Shown piece by piece: positions 8,923 to 20,168 of a stretch of DNA of 51,388 bases (its first letter is position 1; each line of letters starts with the position of its first letter). Below the pieces are notes generated by a model that worked only from the letters and a program-made list of their open reading frames with translations, was not told the origin of the DNA and did not search any database. This DNA is from Deltaproteobacteria bacterium (GTDB taxonomy: Bacteria > Desulfobacterota > Binatia > UTPRO1). The stretch is from assembly GCA_029262315.1 (NCBI GenBank), contig JAJCZP010000115.1:1-51388 (forward strand). The letters are read 5' to 3'. Position numbers and translations under genes: made by a program.

Positions 8923-11899
8923 TCGAGAGCCGATGAGTCTGGCGACGGCACGCGCGCGCCTGGCGGGGCAGCACGGTCGCGCCTACTGGCGAAGCCTCGA
9001 GGAGCTTCTGGACACCCCCGAGTTCCAGACGGTGCTGGCGCGGGAGTTTCCCCGGCAGGCTGCCCCACTCGACGGCACCCTCGATCGCCGTGACTTTCTG
9101 CGACTGATGAGCGCATCGTTGGCGCTGGCTGGACTCGGCGCGTGCACGCGGCAGCCGAAAGAGACGATCATGCCGTACGCGAAGGCGCCGGAGGATCTCC
9201 TTCCCGGCGAGCCGCTGTTCTTCGCGACGGCGATGCCGCACGCCGGTGGAGCGACGGGATTGCTGGTCGAGAGCCACATGGGTCGGCCGACCAAGGTCGA
9301 GGGCAATCCGGAGCATCCGGCGAGTCTCGGCGCGACCGACGTCTACGCGCAGGCGTCGATCCTCACCATGTACGATCCCGATCGATCGCAGGTGGTCACG
9401 AGCGCGGGCGAGATCCGGCCATGGAGCGCGTTCTTCGACAGCCTGCGTGCCGTGCTCGCGGACGAACGCCGTCGCCAGGGGGCGGGATTGCGGCTCCTGA
9501 CCGAGACCGTGACCTCCCCGACCCTCGCGGCGCAGATCCAGGCCCTGCTGCGTGCGTTCCCGGAGGCGCGTTGGCACCAATACGAGCCGGCGGTCTCCGA
9601 CGGTGCTCGCGAGGGGGCGCGGCTCGCCTTCGGACGTGACGTCGAGACACGCTACCGGATCGAGCGCGCCGACGTGATCCTCGCGTTGGATGCGGATCTG
9701 CTCGGCAGCGGCTCGACGAGCGTGCGCTACACGCGGGAGTTCGTGCGCCGACGGCGGCCGGACGAGGGTGCGATGAGCCGGCTCTACGTCGCCGAGCGAT
9801 CGCCGTCGGTGACGGGCTCGATGGCCGATCATCGTCTGCCGGTCCGCGCGCACGAGATCGAGTCGTTGGCGTGGAGTATCGCTGCCGCGCTCGATCCCGG
9901 GGTGAGTCCCCCTGCTGCGCTTGCGGCGTCGGACGAACACGCGGCATGGGCGCGCGCGGTCGTGGCCGATCTCGCGGCGCACCGCGGTGCGAGTCTCGTC
10001 GTTGCGGGCGACGAGCAACCGGCGCAGGTGCATCTGCTCGCGCACGCCATCAACGCCGCGCTCGGGAACGTCGGTGAGACGGTCGTGTACACGGCGCCCA
10101 TCGCGGCAGTGCCGACGAGCGGGGCGGCCTCGTTGGCCGAGCTCACCGCCGACATGGACGCCGGCAAGGTCGACGTGCTGCTCATCGCCGGTGGCAATCC
10201 GGTCTTCACGGCGCCGGCGGATCTCGGCTTCGCGGAGCGGCTCGCCAAGGTTGGCTTCCGGGCGCACCTCGGCCTGTTCGAGGACGAGACGTCGTACCTC
10301 TGCCATTGGCACGTGCCGGAGGCGCACTACCTGGAGGCGTGGAGCGATACGCGCGCGTACGACGGCACGGCGACCATCATGCAGCCGCTGATCGCTCCGT
10401 TGTACGAAGGACGCTCCGCGCACGAGGTGCTGGCGTTCGTCATCGACGATGCCGAGCGGCCTGGCTACGACATCGTTCGCGGTCATTGGGAGGAGCGTCA
10501 CGCCGGTGGCGACTTCGAGGGCTTCTGGCGCCGGGCCCTCCACGAGGGTGTCGTGCGCGACACCGCCGCCGCCATGATCAATCCGGCGCTGGACGCCGAC
10601 TGGGTCGCCGAGGCTCGGAAGCGATGGCGCGCATCGGAGGGCGGCGAGCTCGAGATCCAGTTCCGGCTCGATCCGACGGTCTTCGATGGGCGGTTCGCCA
10701 ACAACGGATGGTTGCAGGAGCTGCCCAAGCCGCTCACCAAGCTCACGTGGGACAACGCGGTATTGCTCAGCCCCCGCACGGCCGAACGTCTCGGCCTGGC
10801 GACCGAAGACGTCGTGCGCCTGATCTATCAGGGACGGACGACGAGCGGCCCGGTCTGGATTCTTCCCGGACAAGCCGACGACGTCGCGACGGTGCATCTC
10901 GGCTACGGGAGGACGCGGGGCGGTCGTGTCGCCACCGGAACCGGCTTCGACGCCTACGCGATTCGTACGGCGGCAGCGCCGTGGGGCGGGCTGGCGCTGG
11001 AGCTGCAGCCGACCGGCGCACGGCACTCCCTCGCCTGCACGCAGCACCACCACAGTATGGAAGGCCGCGACCTGGTGCGCGAAGCGACCCTGGCGGAGTA
11101 TCGAGCCCATCCCCATTTCGCGCACGAGGGCTCCCACGAACCTGGTCCCGACATGTCGCTGTATCCGCCGCATCCATACGAGGGTTACTCCTGGGGCATG
11201 GCGATCGATCTCGGGGCATGTACCGGATGCAATGCCTGTGTCGTGGCGTGTCAGGCCGAGAACAACATTCCCGTCGTCGGCAAGGAGCAAGTGGCGATGG
11301 GCCGTGAGATGCAGTGGATCCGGATCGACCGTTACTACTCGGGGACGCTCGACGAGCCGACCATTCATCATCAACCCGTCCCCTGCATGCACTGCGAGAA
11401 TGCGCCCTGCGAGCTCGTCTGCCCGGTGAACGCGACCGTGCACGGGAGCGAGGGGCTGAACGAGATGATCTACAATCGCTGCGTCGGCACGCGGTACTGC
11501 TCGAACAACTGCCCCTACAAGGTGCGACGCTTCAACTTCTATCTCTATTCCGACTGGACGACCGAGAGCCTGAAGCTCGGTAAGAACCCGGACGTCACGG
11601 TGCGCAGCCGCGGTGTCATGGAGAAGTGCACCTACTGCGTGCAGCGGATCAATCGTGGGCGCATCCGGGCGAAGACCGAGGATCGCGACATGAACGACGG
11701 CGAGGTCGTTCCCGCCTGTCAGCAGGCCTGTCCCGCCGAAGCGATCGTGTTCGGAAACATCAACGATCCGGAGAGCCAGGTCAGCAAGGTGAAGCAGAAT
11801 CAGCGCAACTACACGCTCCTCGCCGAGGTGAATGCCCGTCCGCGGACCACCTATCTGGCGGGTGTACGCAACCCCAACCCGGAGATCGAGGAGGGATGA
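8906..11899 (+). CDS. actB: Alternative complex III subunit B, molybdopterin-oxidoreductase-like plus Fe-S fusion
   Basis: A 997-residue ActB. A twin-arginine-like export signal RRDFLRL at 61-67 is followed by a hydrophobic run ending in LGAC (C80), which fits a lipoprotein or TAT signal. The middle part is the molybdopterin-oxidoreductase-like B1 domain, which in ACIII carries no Mo cofactor (family knowledge). The C-terminal B2 domain has four ferredoxin-type Cys clusters beginning at C772: CTGCNACVVAC, CMHCENAPCELVCP, CVGTRYCSNNCP, and CTYC with later CQQACP. These fit three [4Fe-4S] and one [3Fe-4S] centre that relay electrons toward ActA and ActE. ATG 8906 lies inside actA; an in-frame ATG at 8933 is an alternative. 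Its TGA overlaps the actC ATG. Confidence 0.95.
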   Translation: MSAIDSREPMSLATARARLAGQHGRAYWRSLEELLDTPEFQTVLAREFPRQAAPLDGTLDRRDFLRLMSASLALAGLGACTRQPKETIMPYAKAPEDLLPGEPLFFATAMPHAGGATGLLVESHMGRPTKVEGNPEHPASLGATDVYAQASILTMYDPDRSQVVTSAGEIRPWSAFFDSLRAVLADERRRQGAGLRLLTETVTSPTLAAQIQALLRAFPEARWHQYEPAVSDGAREGARLAFGRDVETRYRIERADVILALDADLLGSGSTSVRYTREFVRRRRPDEGAMSRLYVAERSPSVTGSMADHRLPVRAHEIESLAWSIAAALDPGVSPPAALAASDEHAAWARAVVADLAAHRGASLVVAGDEQPAQVHLLAHAINAALGNVGETVVYTAPIAAVPTSGAASLAELTADMDAGKVDVLLIAGGNPVFTAPADLGFAERLAKVGFRAHLGLFEDETSYLCHWHVPEAHYLEAWSDTRAYDGTATIMQPLIAPLYEGRSAHEVLAFVIDDAERPGYDIVRGHWEERHAGGDFEGFWRRALHEGVVRDTAAAMINPALDADWVAEARKRWRASEGGELEIQFRLDPTVFDGRFANNGWLQELPKPLTKLTWDNAVLLSPRTAERLGLATEDVVRLIYQGRTTSGPVWILPGQADDVATVHLGYGRTRGGRVATGTGFDAYAIRTAAAPWGGLALELQPTGARHSLACTQHHHSMEGRDLVREATLAEYRAHPHFAHEGSHEPGPDMSLYPPHPYEGYSWGMAIDLGACTGCNACVVACQAENNIPVVGKEQVAMGREMQWIRIDRYYSGTLDEPTIHHQPVPCMHCENAPCELVCPVNATVHGSEGLNEMIYNRCVGTRYCSNNCPYKVRRFNFYLYSDWTTESLKLGKNPDVTVRSRGVMEKCTYCVQRINRGRIRAKTEDRDMNDGEVVPACQQACPAEAIVFGNINDPESQVSKVKQNQRNYTLLAEVNARPRTTYLAGVRNPNPEIEEG

Positions 11900-13284
11900 G
11901 CGAGCCCGGCAAACATACCGGACCGGCCGGACCGACGCGTGCCCCGGTCATCCAGCCCGGGCACACGTTCGGGTCCGTCACCGATCGCATCAGCTCGGTC
12001 GTGTTGTCGGAGCGCATGCCGCGGCTCTGGTGGCTCGGTCTCGGCGTCGGCTTTCTCCTGGTGACGGTGCTGCTGGTTGCCGTCACGCATCTGTTCATGA
12101 AAGGCACCGGCATCTGGGGCGTCAACGTCCCGGTCGGGTGGGGCTTCGCGATCATCTGCTTCGTGTGGTGGGTTGGCATCGGGCACGCGGGCACGCTCAT
12201 CTCGGCGATTCTCCTGCTGCTCAATCAGGATTGGCGAACGTCGATCAACCGTTTCGCGGAGGCAATGACGCTGTTCGCGGTCGCGTGCGCTGGGTTGTAC
12301 CCCATCCTGCACCTGGGGCGGCCGTGGCTGGCGTACTGGCTGTTTCCGTATCCGAATACGATGGGGATGTGGCCGCAGTTCCGGAGCCCGCTCATCTGGG
12401 ACGTGTTCGCGGTCTCGACCTACGCATCCGTCTCGGCGATGTTCTGGTACGTCGGATTGATTCCCGATCTCGCGACGCTGCGGGATCGCTCACCGAGTCG
12501 GGCCGGGCGCGTGATCTACGGCATGCTGGCGATGGGGTGGCGCGGCTCGGCGCGGCACTGGCATCGCTACGAGACCGCCTATCTGCTCCTCGCCGCGCTT
12601 GCCGCGCCGCTCGTCGTTTCGGTGCACACGGTCGTCAGCTTCGACTTCGCGGTGAGTGTCGTGCCGGGATGGCATGCCACGATCTTTCCACCGTACTTCG
12701 TCGCGGGCGCCATCTTTTCAGGCTTCGCAATGGTTTTGACGCTCGCGATCCCGCTTCGGGTGATGTTCGGCCTCGAGGATTTCGTGACCATGCGCCATCT
12801 CGACAACATGGCGCGCGTCATGCTCGCGACCGGGCTGGTCGTTGCCTACGGGTACATGACCGAGACGTTCATGGCGTGGTACAGCGCCAACCCGTTCGAG
12901 ACCTACATGATCATGAATCGGTTCGGCGGCCCGTACTCGGTGGCGTACTGGTCGCTGATCTTCTGCAACGTGCTGATGCCGCAGTTGCTGTGGTTTCGCC
13001 GGGTACGTGCCAACGTGCCGCTGCTGTTCGTGATCTCGATCGTGGTCAACATCGGCATGTGGCTCGAGCGGTACGTCATCGTCGTCACCAGCCTGCATCG
13101 TGACTTTCTGCCGTCGTCGTGGGGCATGTACTCCGGGACCATCTGGGATTGGGCGACGTTCGCCGGCACCATCGGCCTGTTTCTGAGTCTGCTGTTCCTG
13201 TTCATTCGTTTCCTGCCGATGATCTCGATCTTCGAGATGCGGACGCTCGTGCCCGAAGCCGAGGTGCGGGAGGAGTCGCCATGA
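11896..13284 (+). CDS. actC: Alternative complex III subunit C, NrfD-like quinol-oxidising membrane protein
   Basis: A 462-residue NrfD/PsrC-family integral membrane protein, one of the two quinol-handling subunits of ACIII. ATG 11896 overlaps the actB stop (ATGA), and an earlier in-frame open stretch is only a shadow of actB. About ten hydrophobic helices are visible, with typical motifs such as WWVGIGHAGTLISAILLL, AGLYPILHLGRPW and a late AWYSANPFE. Acidic and His residues within the helices (for example the GHAGTLIS His) match quinol-site and proton-path positions of the family. The stop overlaps the actD ATG. Confident. Confidence 0.95.
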   Translation: MSEPGKHTGPAGPTRAPVIQPGHTFGSVTDRISSVVLSERMPRLWWLGLGVGFLLVTVLLVAVTHLFMKGTGIWGVNVPVGWGFAIICFVWWVGIGHAGTLISAILLLLNQDWRTSINRFAEAMTLFAVACAGLYPILHLGRPWLAYWLFPYPNTMGMWPQFRSPLIWDVFAVSTYASVSAMFWYVGLIPDLATLRDRSPSRAGRVIYGMLAMGWRGSARHWHRYETAYLLLAALAAPLVVSVHTVVSFDFAVSVVPGWHATIFPPYFVAGAIFSGFAMVLTLAIPLRVMFGLEDFVTMRHLDNMARVMLATGLVVAYGYMTETFMAWYSANPFETYMIMNRFGGPYSVAYWSLIFCNVLMPQLLWFRRVRANVPLLFVISIVVNIGMWLERYVIVVTSLHRDFLPSSWGMYSGTIWDWATFAGTIGLFLSLLFLFIRFLPMISIFEMRTLVPEAEVREESP

Positions 13285-13817
13285 GCCGCCCGGCGCTCTA
13301 CGGTCTGCTGGCGGAGTTCACCAATCCGACCGATCTCGTGGCGGCCGTGCACAAGGCGCGCGAGGCCGGATACCGCGCGATGGACGCGTATACACCGTAT
13401 CCCGTCGAGGAAGTGGCGGAGGCCTTGCATGTGCACGACCGGCGTCTGCCGCTGATCGTCCTCATCGGTGGCATCGTCGGGGGTTGTGCCGGGTACGCGC
13501 TCCAGTTCTGGACCTCGACGATCGACTATCCGATCAACATCGGCGGCCGACCGTTGCACAGCTGGCCGGCATTCATCCCGATCACGTTCGAGACGACGAT
13601 TTTGGTGGCGGCGATCTCCGCGGTGCTCGGGATGTTGGCGCTGAACGGGTTGCCGACCCCATACCATCCCCTGTTCAACGCGCCGCGCTTCGCGCTGGCC
13701 ACGGACGACCGGTTCTTTCTCTGCATCGAGGCGACCGACGCCCTGTTCGACGAGCAGGAGACGCTGCGCTTCCTGCAGCGGCTGGAGCCGCGCAGCGTGT
13801 CGGAGGTCGAGCCGTGA
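13281..13817 (+). CDS. actD: Alternative complex III subunit D (DUF3341)
   Basis: A 178-residue DUF3341 protein. A soluble N-terminal part beginning with LYGLLAEFTNPTDLVAAVHK is followed by two hydrophobic helices (about residues 56-75 and 95-120) with the family's WPAFIPITFE segment between them. In ACIII structures ActD packs against ActC/ActF and is on the cytoplasmic side (family knowledge). ATG 13281 overlaps the actC stop. Its TGA overlaps the GTG start of actE, so translation is coupled along the operon. Confidence 0.92.
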   Translation: MSRPALYGLLAEFTNPTDLVAAVHKAREAGYRAMDAYTPYPVEEVAEALHVHDRRLPLIVLIGGIVGGCAGYALQFWTSTIDYPINIGGRPLHSWPAFIPITFETTILVAAISAVLGMLALNGLPTPYHPLFNAPRFALATDDRFFLCIEATDALFDEQETLRFLQRLEPRSVSEVEP

Positions 13818-14470
13818 GCGGGCGGGCGTCGACCATCGTCGTGGGCCGCGGTCGGCTGCGGGCCCCGGTAGTGGTTTGGGTGCTGGCGCTCGTGGTGCTG
13901 GGCGTCGGCTGTCGGCAGGACATGCACGACCAGCCCAAGTACCAGCCGCTCGAGGCGAGCGCGTTCTTCGCGGACGGCCGGGCGTCCCGGCCGGTGGTGC
14001 CCGGCACGGTCGCCCGCGGCCAGCTTCGCGAGGACTCCCGCTTGTATGCGGGCCGCGACTCCGCCGGCAGCTTCGTGGAGGAGGTTCCATTCTCCGTCAC
14101 GCGCGCGGTACTCGACCGTGGGCACGAACGGTACGACATCTATTGCTCGCCGTGTCACGACCGCGTCGGCAACGGCAACGGCATGATCGTGCAACGCGGC
14201 TTCAAGCGACCGCCGTCGCTGCACGAGGAACGTCTACGCGACACGCCTGACGGCTATTTCTTCCAGGTGGTGACCGAAGGCTTCGGTGCGATGAAGGGCT
14301 ACGCAGCGCAGGTCCCGCCGCGCGATCGGTGGGCCATTGTCGCCTACATCCGGGCGCTGCAGTTGAGCCAGCATGCGGTGCTCGCCGAGTGGCCGCTCGA
14401 GACCCGCGCCGAGTTGGCCAGAGGCGCGTCGGCCTCCGCGCCGGTGCGACGAGGGCCGGCGCATGACTGA
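13814..14470 (+). CDS. actE: Alternative complex III subunit E, monoheme cytochrome c lipoprotein
   Basis: A 218-residue cytochrome c. The GTG start at 13814 overlaps the actD stop (GTGA). A hydrophobic signal ends in the lipobox LGVGC with C33 as the lipidation site. One haem motif CSPCH is at residues 111-115. A downstream GAMKGYAAQVPPRDRW supplies the expected distal Met. The domain order and length match ActE, which hands electrons onward to the haem-copper oxidase. The last 8 nt overlap actF. Confidence 0.92.
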   Translation: MSGRASTIVVGRGRLRAPVVVWVLALVVLGVGCRQDMHDQPKYQPLEASAFFADGRASRPVVPGTVARGQLREDSRLYAGRDSAGSFVEEVPFSVTRAVLDRGHERYDIYCSPCHDRVGNGNGMIVQRGFKRPPSLHEERLRDTPDGYFFQVVTEGFGAMKGYAAQVPPRDRWAIVAYIRALQLSQHAVLAEWPLETRAELARGASASAPVRRGPAHD

Positions 14471-15629
14471 GTCCGTCCGTCTCGCGCCCGACCACCGGTT
14501 GTCTCGCCTGCGCCGCCCGGCGCTCGTCGTCGGGGTCGTCGGTGCCGCGGCGCTGCTCCTTGGCTTTGCCGTGAGCCGCGAGCACTTCTTCCAGGCATAT
14601 CTGGTCGCCTATCTGTTCTGGCTGGGCATTGCGCTCGGCTGCCTCGCGGTCTTGATGATCCAGCACATCACGGGCGGGATGTGGGGGGCGGCCGTGCGCC
14701 GGCTGCTCGAGTCGGCCACGCGCACGTTGCCGCTGCTCGCCCTGCTGTTCCTGCCGCTCACGTTCGGGCTCGGCGACTTGTACGAATGGGCGCGCCCCGA
14801 GGCCGTCGCCCACGATCCGATCCTGCAGTACAAGCAGCTGTATCTGAACGTGCCGTTCTTCCTGGCGCGCGCGGTCTTCTATTTCGCGGTGTGGCTCGTC
14901 GTGGCGCGCCTGTTGAACCGATGGTCGCTCGCGCAGGACGCCGACGACGATCCCGCCATCGCGATTCGGATGGAGAACCTCAGCCGCGGCGGCCTCGTGC
15001 TGTACGGCCTCACGATGACCTTCGCCGCCGTCGACTGGGGAATGTCGCTCGACCCGCACTGGTTCTCGACCATCTACGGCGTGATCTTCATGGGCGGGCA
15101 GGTCCTGTCGGCCTTCGTCTTCGTGATCGTGGTGGCGGCGCTGCTCGTCGACCATCCACCCCTGGATGGCGTGTTCACTGCCGACCGGTTTCACGACCTC
15201 GGCAAGTTCATGCTCGGCTTCGTGATGCTGTGGGCGTATTTCGCGCTGTCGCAGTTTCTGATCATCTGGGCCGCGAACTCGCCTGAAGAGATTCCCTGGT
15301 ACCTGCGCCGGATGCAGGGAGGATGGCAGTATCTGGGGGGTGCGCTCCTCATCCTGCACTTCGTGCTTCCCTTCATCGTGCTGCTGTCGCGCGACGTGAA
15401 GCGCCGTGCCGATACGATCGCTGCGGTGGCGTCGGTCGTGATCGTGGCGCGCTTTCTGGATCTTTTCTGGATGTTGCGGCCGGCCTCGGCGGTGTACCTG
15501 TCGATGCATTGGCTCGACGTGGCGGCCGTGATCGGCATCGGTGGCATCTGGATGTGGGCGTTCGTCGGCCAACTTGCCGAGCGCTCCCTGCTGCCATTGC
15601 ACGATCCGGCGTTGGTGATCGAACGATGA
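14463..15629 (+). CDS. actF: Alternative complex III subunit F (NrfD-like, ActC paralogue)
   Basis: A 388-residue polytopic membrane protein with about ten helices, the shorter NrfD-like partner of ActC. Visible family segments include FQAYLVAYLFWLGIALGCLA, VDWGMSLDPHWFSTIYG and a FALSQFLIIWAANSPEEIPW run, the last two characteristic of ActF. ATG 14463 lies inside the end of actE. The TGA overlaps the ATG of the next small gene. Completes an actABCDEF set; no separate actG or actH was recognised unless the next gene plays that part. Confidence 0.93.
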   Translation: MTESVRLAPDHRLSRLRRPALVVGVVGAAALLLGFAVSREHFFQAYLVAYLFWLGIALGCLAVLMIQHITGGMWGAAVRRLLESATRTLPLLALLFLPLTFGLGDLYEWARPEAVAHDPILQYKQLYLNVPFFLARAVFYFAVWLVVARLLNRWSLAQDADDDPAIAIRMENLSRGGLVLYGLTMTFAAVDWGMSLDPHWFSTIYGVIFMGGQVLSAFVFVIVVAALLVDHPPLDGVFTADRFHDLGKFMLGFVMLWAYFALSQFLIIWAANSPEEIPWYLRRMQGGWQYLGGALLILHFVLPFIVLLSRDVKRRADTIAAVASVVIVARFLDLFWMLRPASAVYLSMHWLDVAAVIGIGGIWMWAFVGQLAERSLLPLHDPALVIER

Positions 15630-16009
15630 ATGCTCCCGAGACACCGACGCAGCACGAGGCCCGCGACGTGAGCTACGGCCCGGTCGTCGCGGCCGGCGTC
15701 GTTATCGTCATGCTCATTGTGGCCGCGGCGATGCTGGTGCTGCCGCTCATGGGAGCGTTGGCCTCTCGGGAAGCGCGCCGGAGCGAGCCGGTGAACCCGC
15801 TCGCAGCGGCCATGGGACGCGCATTGCCGCCGCAGCCTCGATTGCAGACGCACCCGCTCGACGACATGCGCGTGCTGCGTGAGGCCGAGGCCGCGGCGCT
15901 CGGGAGCTACGCGTGGGTCGATGAGGAGGCGGGCATCATGCGCATCCCGATCGAGCGTGCGATCGCCCTGCTGGCGGCCGATGGCTCATCGAACGGGGAG
16001 GCGCCATGA
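15626..16009 (+). CDS. Small single-helix membrane protein between actF and sco
   Basis: 127 residues. An N-terminal soluble stretch, one strong transmembrane helix (about residues 18-45, GPVVAAGVVIVMLIVAAAML), then a soluble tail ending with WVDEEAGIMRIPIERAIALL. That tail, with an Asp/Glu-Gly turn and IPIERAxxLL, is a pattern I recall from small proteins encoded beside ACIII/oxidase genes, and it may sit at the complex interface. It overlaps the stops and starts on both sides (ATGA at 15626, ATGATG at 16006-16011), so it is clearly made with the complex. Function unknown; it could be an assembly factor or an ActG-like small subunit. Confidence 0.75.
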   Translation: MNAPETPTQHEARDVSYGPVVAAGVVIVMLIVAAAMLVLPLMGALASREARRSEPVNPLAAAMGRALPPQPRLQTHPLDDMRVLREAEAAALGSYAWVDEEAGIMRIPIERAIALLAADGSSNGEAP

Positions 16010-16914
16010 TGCACGCCTCGACGATCGAGCATCGGCGATCTCGGTGGCGTTCCGTGCTCCAGGGCGGCCGCGTGCTGTCTCTGGTCATCGTGGTCGTCGT
16101 CGTGCGGCCTGCCGTCGCGACCGCGGACGACGCGCTGTCGCCGCCTGCCGTCCGTGCCGCGTCCCGACCGGCTGCGAGTGCGCTGCCGCTCGCGCTCGAG
16201 CACGTCGGGATCGACCAGCGCCTCGGAGCCCAGGTGCCGCTCGATCTCGTCTTTCGCGACGAGAACGGGAACGAGGTAGCGCTCGATCAGTACTTCGGCG
16301 AGCGTCCGGTCGTGCTGGCGATGGCGTACTACGAGTGTCCGATGCTCTGCACGCTCGTTCTGAACGGCCTGGTGCGCGCTCTGCGTGCGCTCGCCTTCGG
16401 CGTCGGCACGGAATTCGACGTCCTGACGGTGAGTTTCGACCCGACCGAGGGGCCGGATCTCGCGCAGGCCAAGAAGGCGGCCTACCTGGAACACTATGGC
16501 CGGGAGGGGGCGGCGAACGGGTGGCATTTCCTCACGGGCGATCGTCAGGCGATTGCCAGCCTGGCGCAGGCGGTCGGCTTTCGCTTTACGTGGCTACCCG
16601 ACATCGGTGAGTTCGCCCACGCGGCGGCGATCATGGTGCTGACGCCCGATGGCCGTGTCGCCCGCTACTTCTACGGCGTGGAGTATCCGCCGCGGGACCT
16701 GCGCCTCGGCCTGGTCGAGGCGGCGGACGGTACCATCGGATCGCCCGTCGATCAGATCCTGCTCTATTGCTTCCGATACGATCCCAACACCGGGACGTAC
16801 GGTGCCATCGCGTTGAACATGATCCGACTCGGGGGTGTGCTCACGGTGCTGGTCTTTGGCGGCTTCGTATTGATGTCGCGTCGGCGCGAGCGCGCCGGAC
16901 GGGGAGGGGCCTGA
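16006..16914 (+). CDS. SCO1/SenC-family copper chaperone for CuA assembly
   Basis: A 302-residue thioredoxin-fold protein that loads copper into the CuA site of oxidase subunit II. N-terminal signal or anchor at about 20-40. The copper/redox motif CPMLC is at 111-115, and the third ligand His lies in DIGEFAHAAAI. A C-terminal hydrophobic helix (about 277-293) ends in RRRERAGRGG, so the protein is anchored at that end as well. Start at ATG 16006 or the adjacent ATG 16009. It is located directly before coxB, its expected client. Confidence 0.93.
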   Translation: MMHASTIEHRRSRWRSVLQGGRVLSLVIVVVVVRPAVATADDALSPPAVRAASRPAASALPLALEHVGIDQRLGAQVPLDLVFRDENGNEVALDQYFGERPVVLAMAYYECPMLCTLVLNGLVRALRALAFGVGTEFDVLTVSFDPTEGPDLAQAKKAAYLEHYGREGAANGWHFLTGDRQAIASLAQAVGFRFTWLPDIGEFAHAAAIMVLTPDGRVARYFYGVEYPPRDLRLGLVEAADGTIGSPVDQILLYCFRYDPNTGTYGAIALNMIRLGGVLTVLVFGGFVLMSRRRERAGRGGA

Positions 16915-16915
16915 G

Positions 16916-17890
16916 ATGTTGGAGCGTCTCGGTCTGATGCCTACGCAGGCGTCGACGGTCTCCGGCGACGTCGACGCGCTCTATCTCTCGCTGGTCGGGC
17001 TGTCGCTGGTGTTCTCGCTCGGAATCGCGGCGGCGCTTGCGTACTTTGCGATCGCCTACCGGCGCCGGTCTGAGGCCCACGAAGCCGAGCAGATTCACGG
17101 CTCGCTTGCGCTGGAACTCGTGTGGTCGATCATTCCGTTTACGATTGCGATGGGGATCTTCATCTGGGGCGCGAGTTTGTTCGTCACCTTGAAGCGTCCA
17201 CCGGACAATGCCCTCGAGATCTTCGCGGTCGGCAAGCAGTGGATGTGGAAGCTGCAGCATCTGGAGGGGCGTCGGGAGATCAACGCGCTGCACATACCGG
17301 TGGGACGTCCGGTGAAGGTGACGCTGACGTCCGAGGACGTGATCCACAGTTTCTTCGTGCCCGCCTTTCGCGTCAAGCAGGACGCGGTGCCCGGTCGGTA
17401 CTCGACCGTCTGGTTCGAGGCGACCAAGACCGGGAGCTTTCACCTCTTCTGTGCCGAGTATTGCGGGACCGAGCACTCGGGCATGATCGGAACGGTGACC
17501 GTCATGGAGCCAGACGACTACCAGGACTGGCTGAGCGCGGAGATGGCGGGCGGGATGGCGGGAACGGCGCAGGGCGATGACCCCCTCTCGGTCGCAGCGG
17601 CCGGGGGCGAGTTGTTTCGCGGGCTCGGCTGTCATACCTGTCATCGGCAGACGGCGGGTGCGCTCGGTCCCAGCCTGACGGAGCTCTTCGGGAGCCAGGT
17701 GTCGCTCCGCGGTGGACGAACGGTACTCGCCGACGAGGCCTACCTCCGCGAGTCGATCGTCGATCCGCGGGCCAAGCTGGTCGACGGCTATCAGCCGGTG
17801 ATGCCGACGTTTCAAGGGCAAGTCAGCGAAGAGGGCCTGATGCAGCTCGTGGCCTACATCAAGTCGCTCGCTGCGGAGCAGGATAGCTGA
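16916..17890 (+). CDS. coxB: caa3-type cytochrome c oxidase subunit II with fused cytochrome c
   Basis: 324 residues. Two N-terminal transmembrane helices (about 20-48 and 68-92) anchor a periplasmic cupredoxin. The CuA ligands are all visible: H144, C179 and C183 (FCAEYCG), H187 and M190. A C-terminal cytochrome c domain has CHTCH at 239-243 and a late Met in GYQPVMPTFQGQ. The fusion makes this a caa3-type enzyme able to take electrons directly from ActE or ActA without a soluble carrier. Starts 1 nt after the sco stop. Confidence 0.96.
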   Translation: MLERLGLMPTQASTVSGDVDALYLSLVGLSLVFSLGIAAALAYFAIAYRRRSEAHEAEQIHGSLALELVWSIIPFTIAMGIFIWGASLFVTLKRPPDNALEIFAVGKQWMWKLQHLEGRREINALHIPVGRPVKVTLTSEDVIHSFFVPAFRVKQDAVPGRYSTVWFEATKTGSFHLFCAEYCGTEHSGMIGTVTVMEPDDYQDWLSAEMAGGMAGTAQGDDPLSVAAAGGELFRGLGCHTCHRQTAGALGPSLTELFGSQVSLRGGRTVLADEAYLRESIVDPRAKLVDGYQPVMPTFQGQVSEEGLMQLVAYIKSLAAEQDS

Positions 17891-17893
17891 GAG

Positions 17894-19519
<1,626 letters not shown>

Positions 19520-19522
19520 CGC

Positions 19523-20167
19523 ATGGCGACCACCGAACATGTCGTCGCGCACCAGTTCGACGACGCCGAGCAGCAGCACGAAGCCTCGACCCTCGGGATG
19601 TGGCTCTTCCTGGTGACCGAGATCCTGTTCTTCGGTGGACTGTTCCTGTTGTACGTCGCGTACCGGGTGACCTATCCGGAGGCCTTCGTCGACGGCAGCC
19701 ATCATCTCGATCTCCGACTCGGGACGATCAATACGGTCATCCTGATCGGTAGCAGTCTGACGATGGCCCTGGGGGTGCACGCTGCACAGGTCGGACGCCA
19801 ACGCGCGCTGGTCGGCTTCCTGCTCCTGACGATCGTCCTCGGTAGTGCGTTCCTGGTGATCAAGGGATTCGAGTACGCGGCGAAATTCGAGCACGGGCTG
19901 GTCCCGGGTCCGGGATTCGCGCTGACCGGTCCGCTGGGTCCGCAGGTCGAGTTGTTCTTCTGCATCTACTTCGCGATGACGGCACTGCATGCGATCCACA
20001 TGGTGATCGGTGTCGGCGTCCTGGCCGTCATCGCGATGATGGCGAGTCGGGGAGCCTTCGGCCCGGCGTACTTCACGCCCGTCGAGCTGATGGGCTTGTA
20101 CTGGCACTTCGTGGATGTCGTCTGGATCTTTCTCTTCCCGCTCCTGTACCTGATTGGAGGACGCTGA
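19523..20167 (+). CDS. coxC: Cytochrome c oxidase subunit III
   Basis: A 214-residue, about five-helix subunit III of the caa3 oxidase. Signature segments include GMWLFLVTEILFFGGLFL near residues 24-42 and GLYWHFVDVVWIFLFPLLYL at the C-terminus. The length is that of the short bacterial form lacking the first two helices. ATG 19523 follows the coxA stop by 3 nt. Confidence 0.95.
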   Translation: MATTEHVVAHQFDDAEQQHEASTLGMWLFLVTEILFFGGLFLLYVAYRVTYPEAFVDGSHHLDLRLGTINTVILIGSSLTMALGVHAAQVGRQRALVGFLLLTIVLGSAFLVIKGFEYAAKFEHGLVPGPGFALTGPLGPQVELFFCIYFAMTALHAIHMVIGVGVLAVIAMMASRGAFGPAYFTPVELMGLYWHFVDVVWIFLFPLLYLIGGR

Positions 20168-20168
20168 G

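Noticed and set aside
8819..11443. An 874-codon open frame on the minus strand opposite actB
   Set aside because: It is a high-GC shadow. The plus strand holds actB with all Fe-S motifs, and the antisense product is Arg/His/Asp-rich without any domain.
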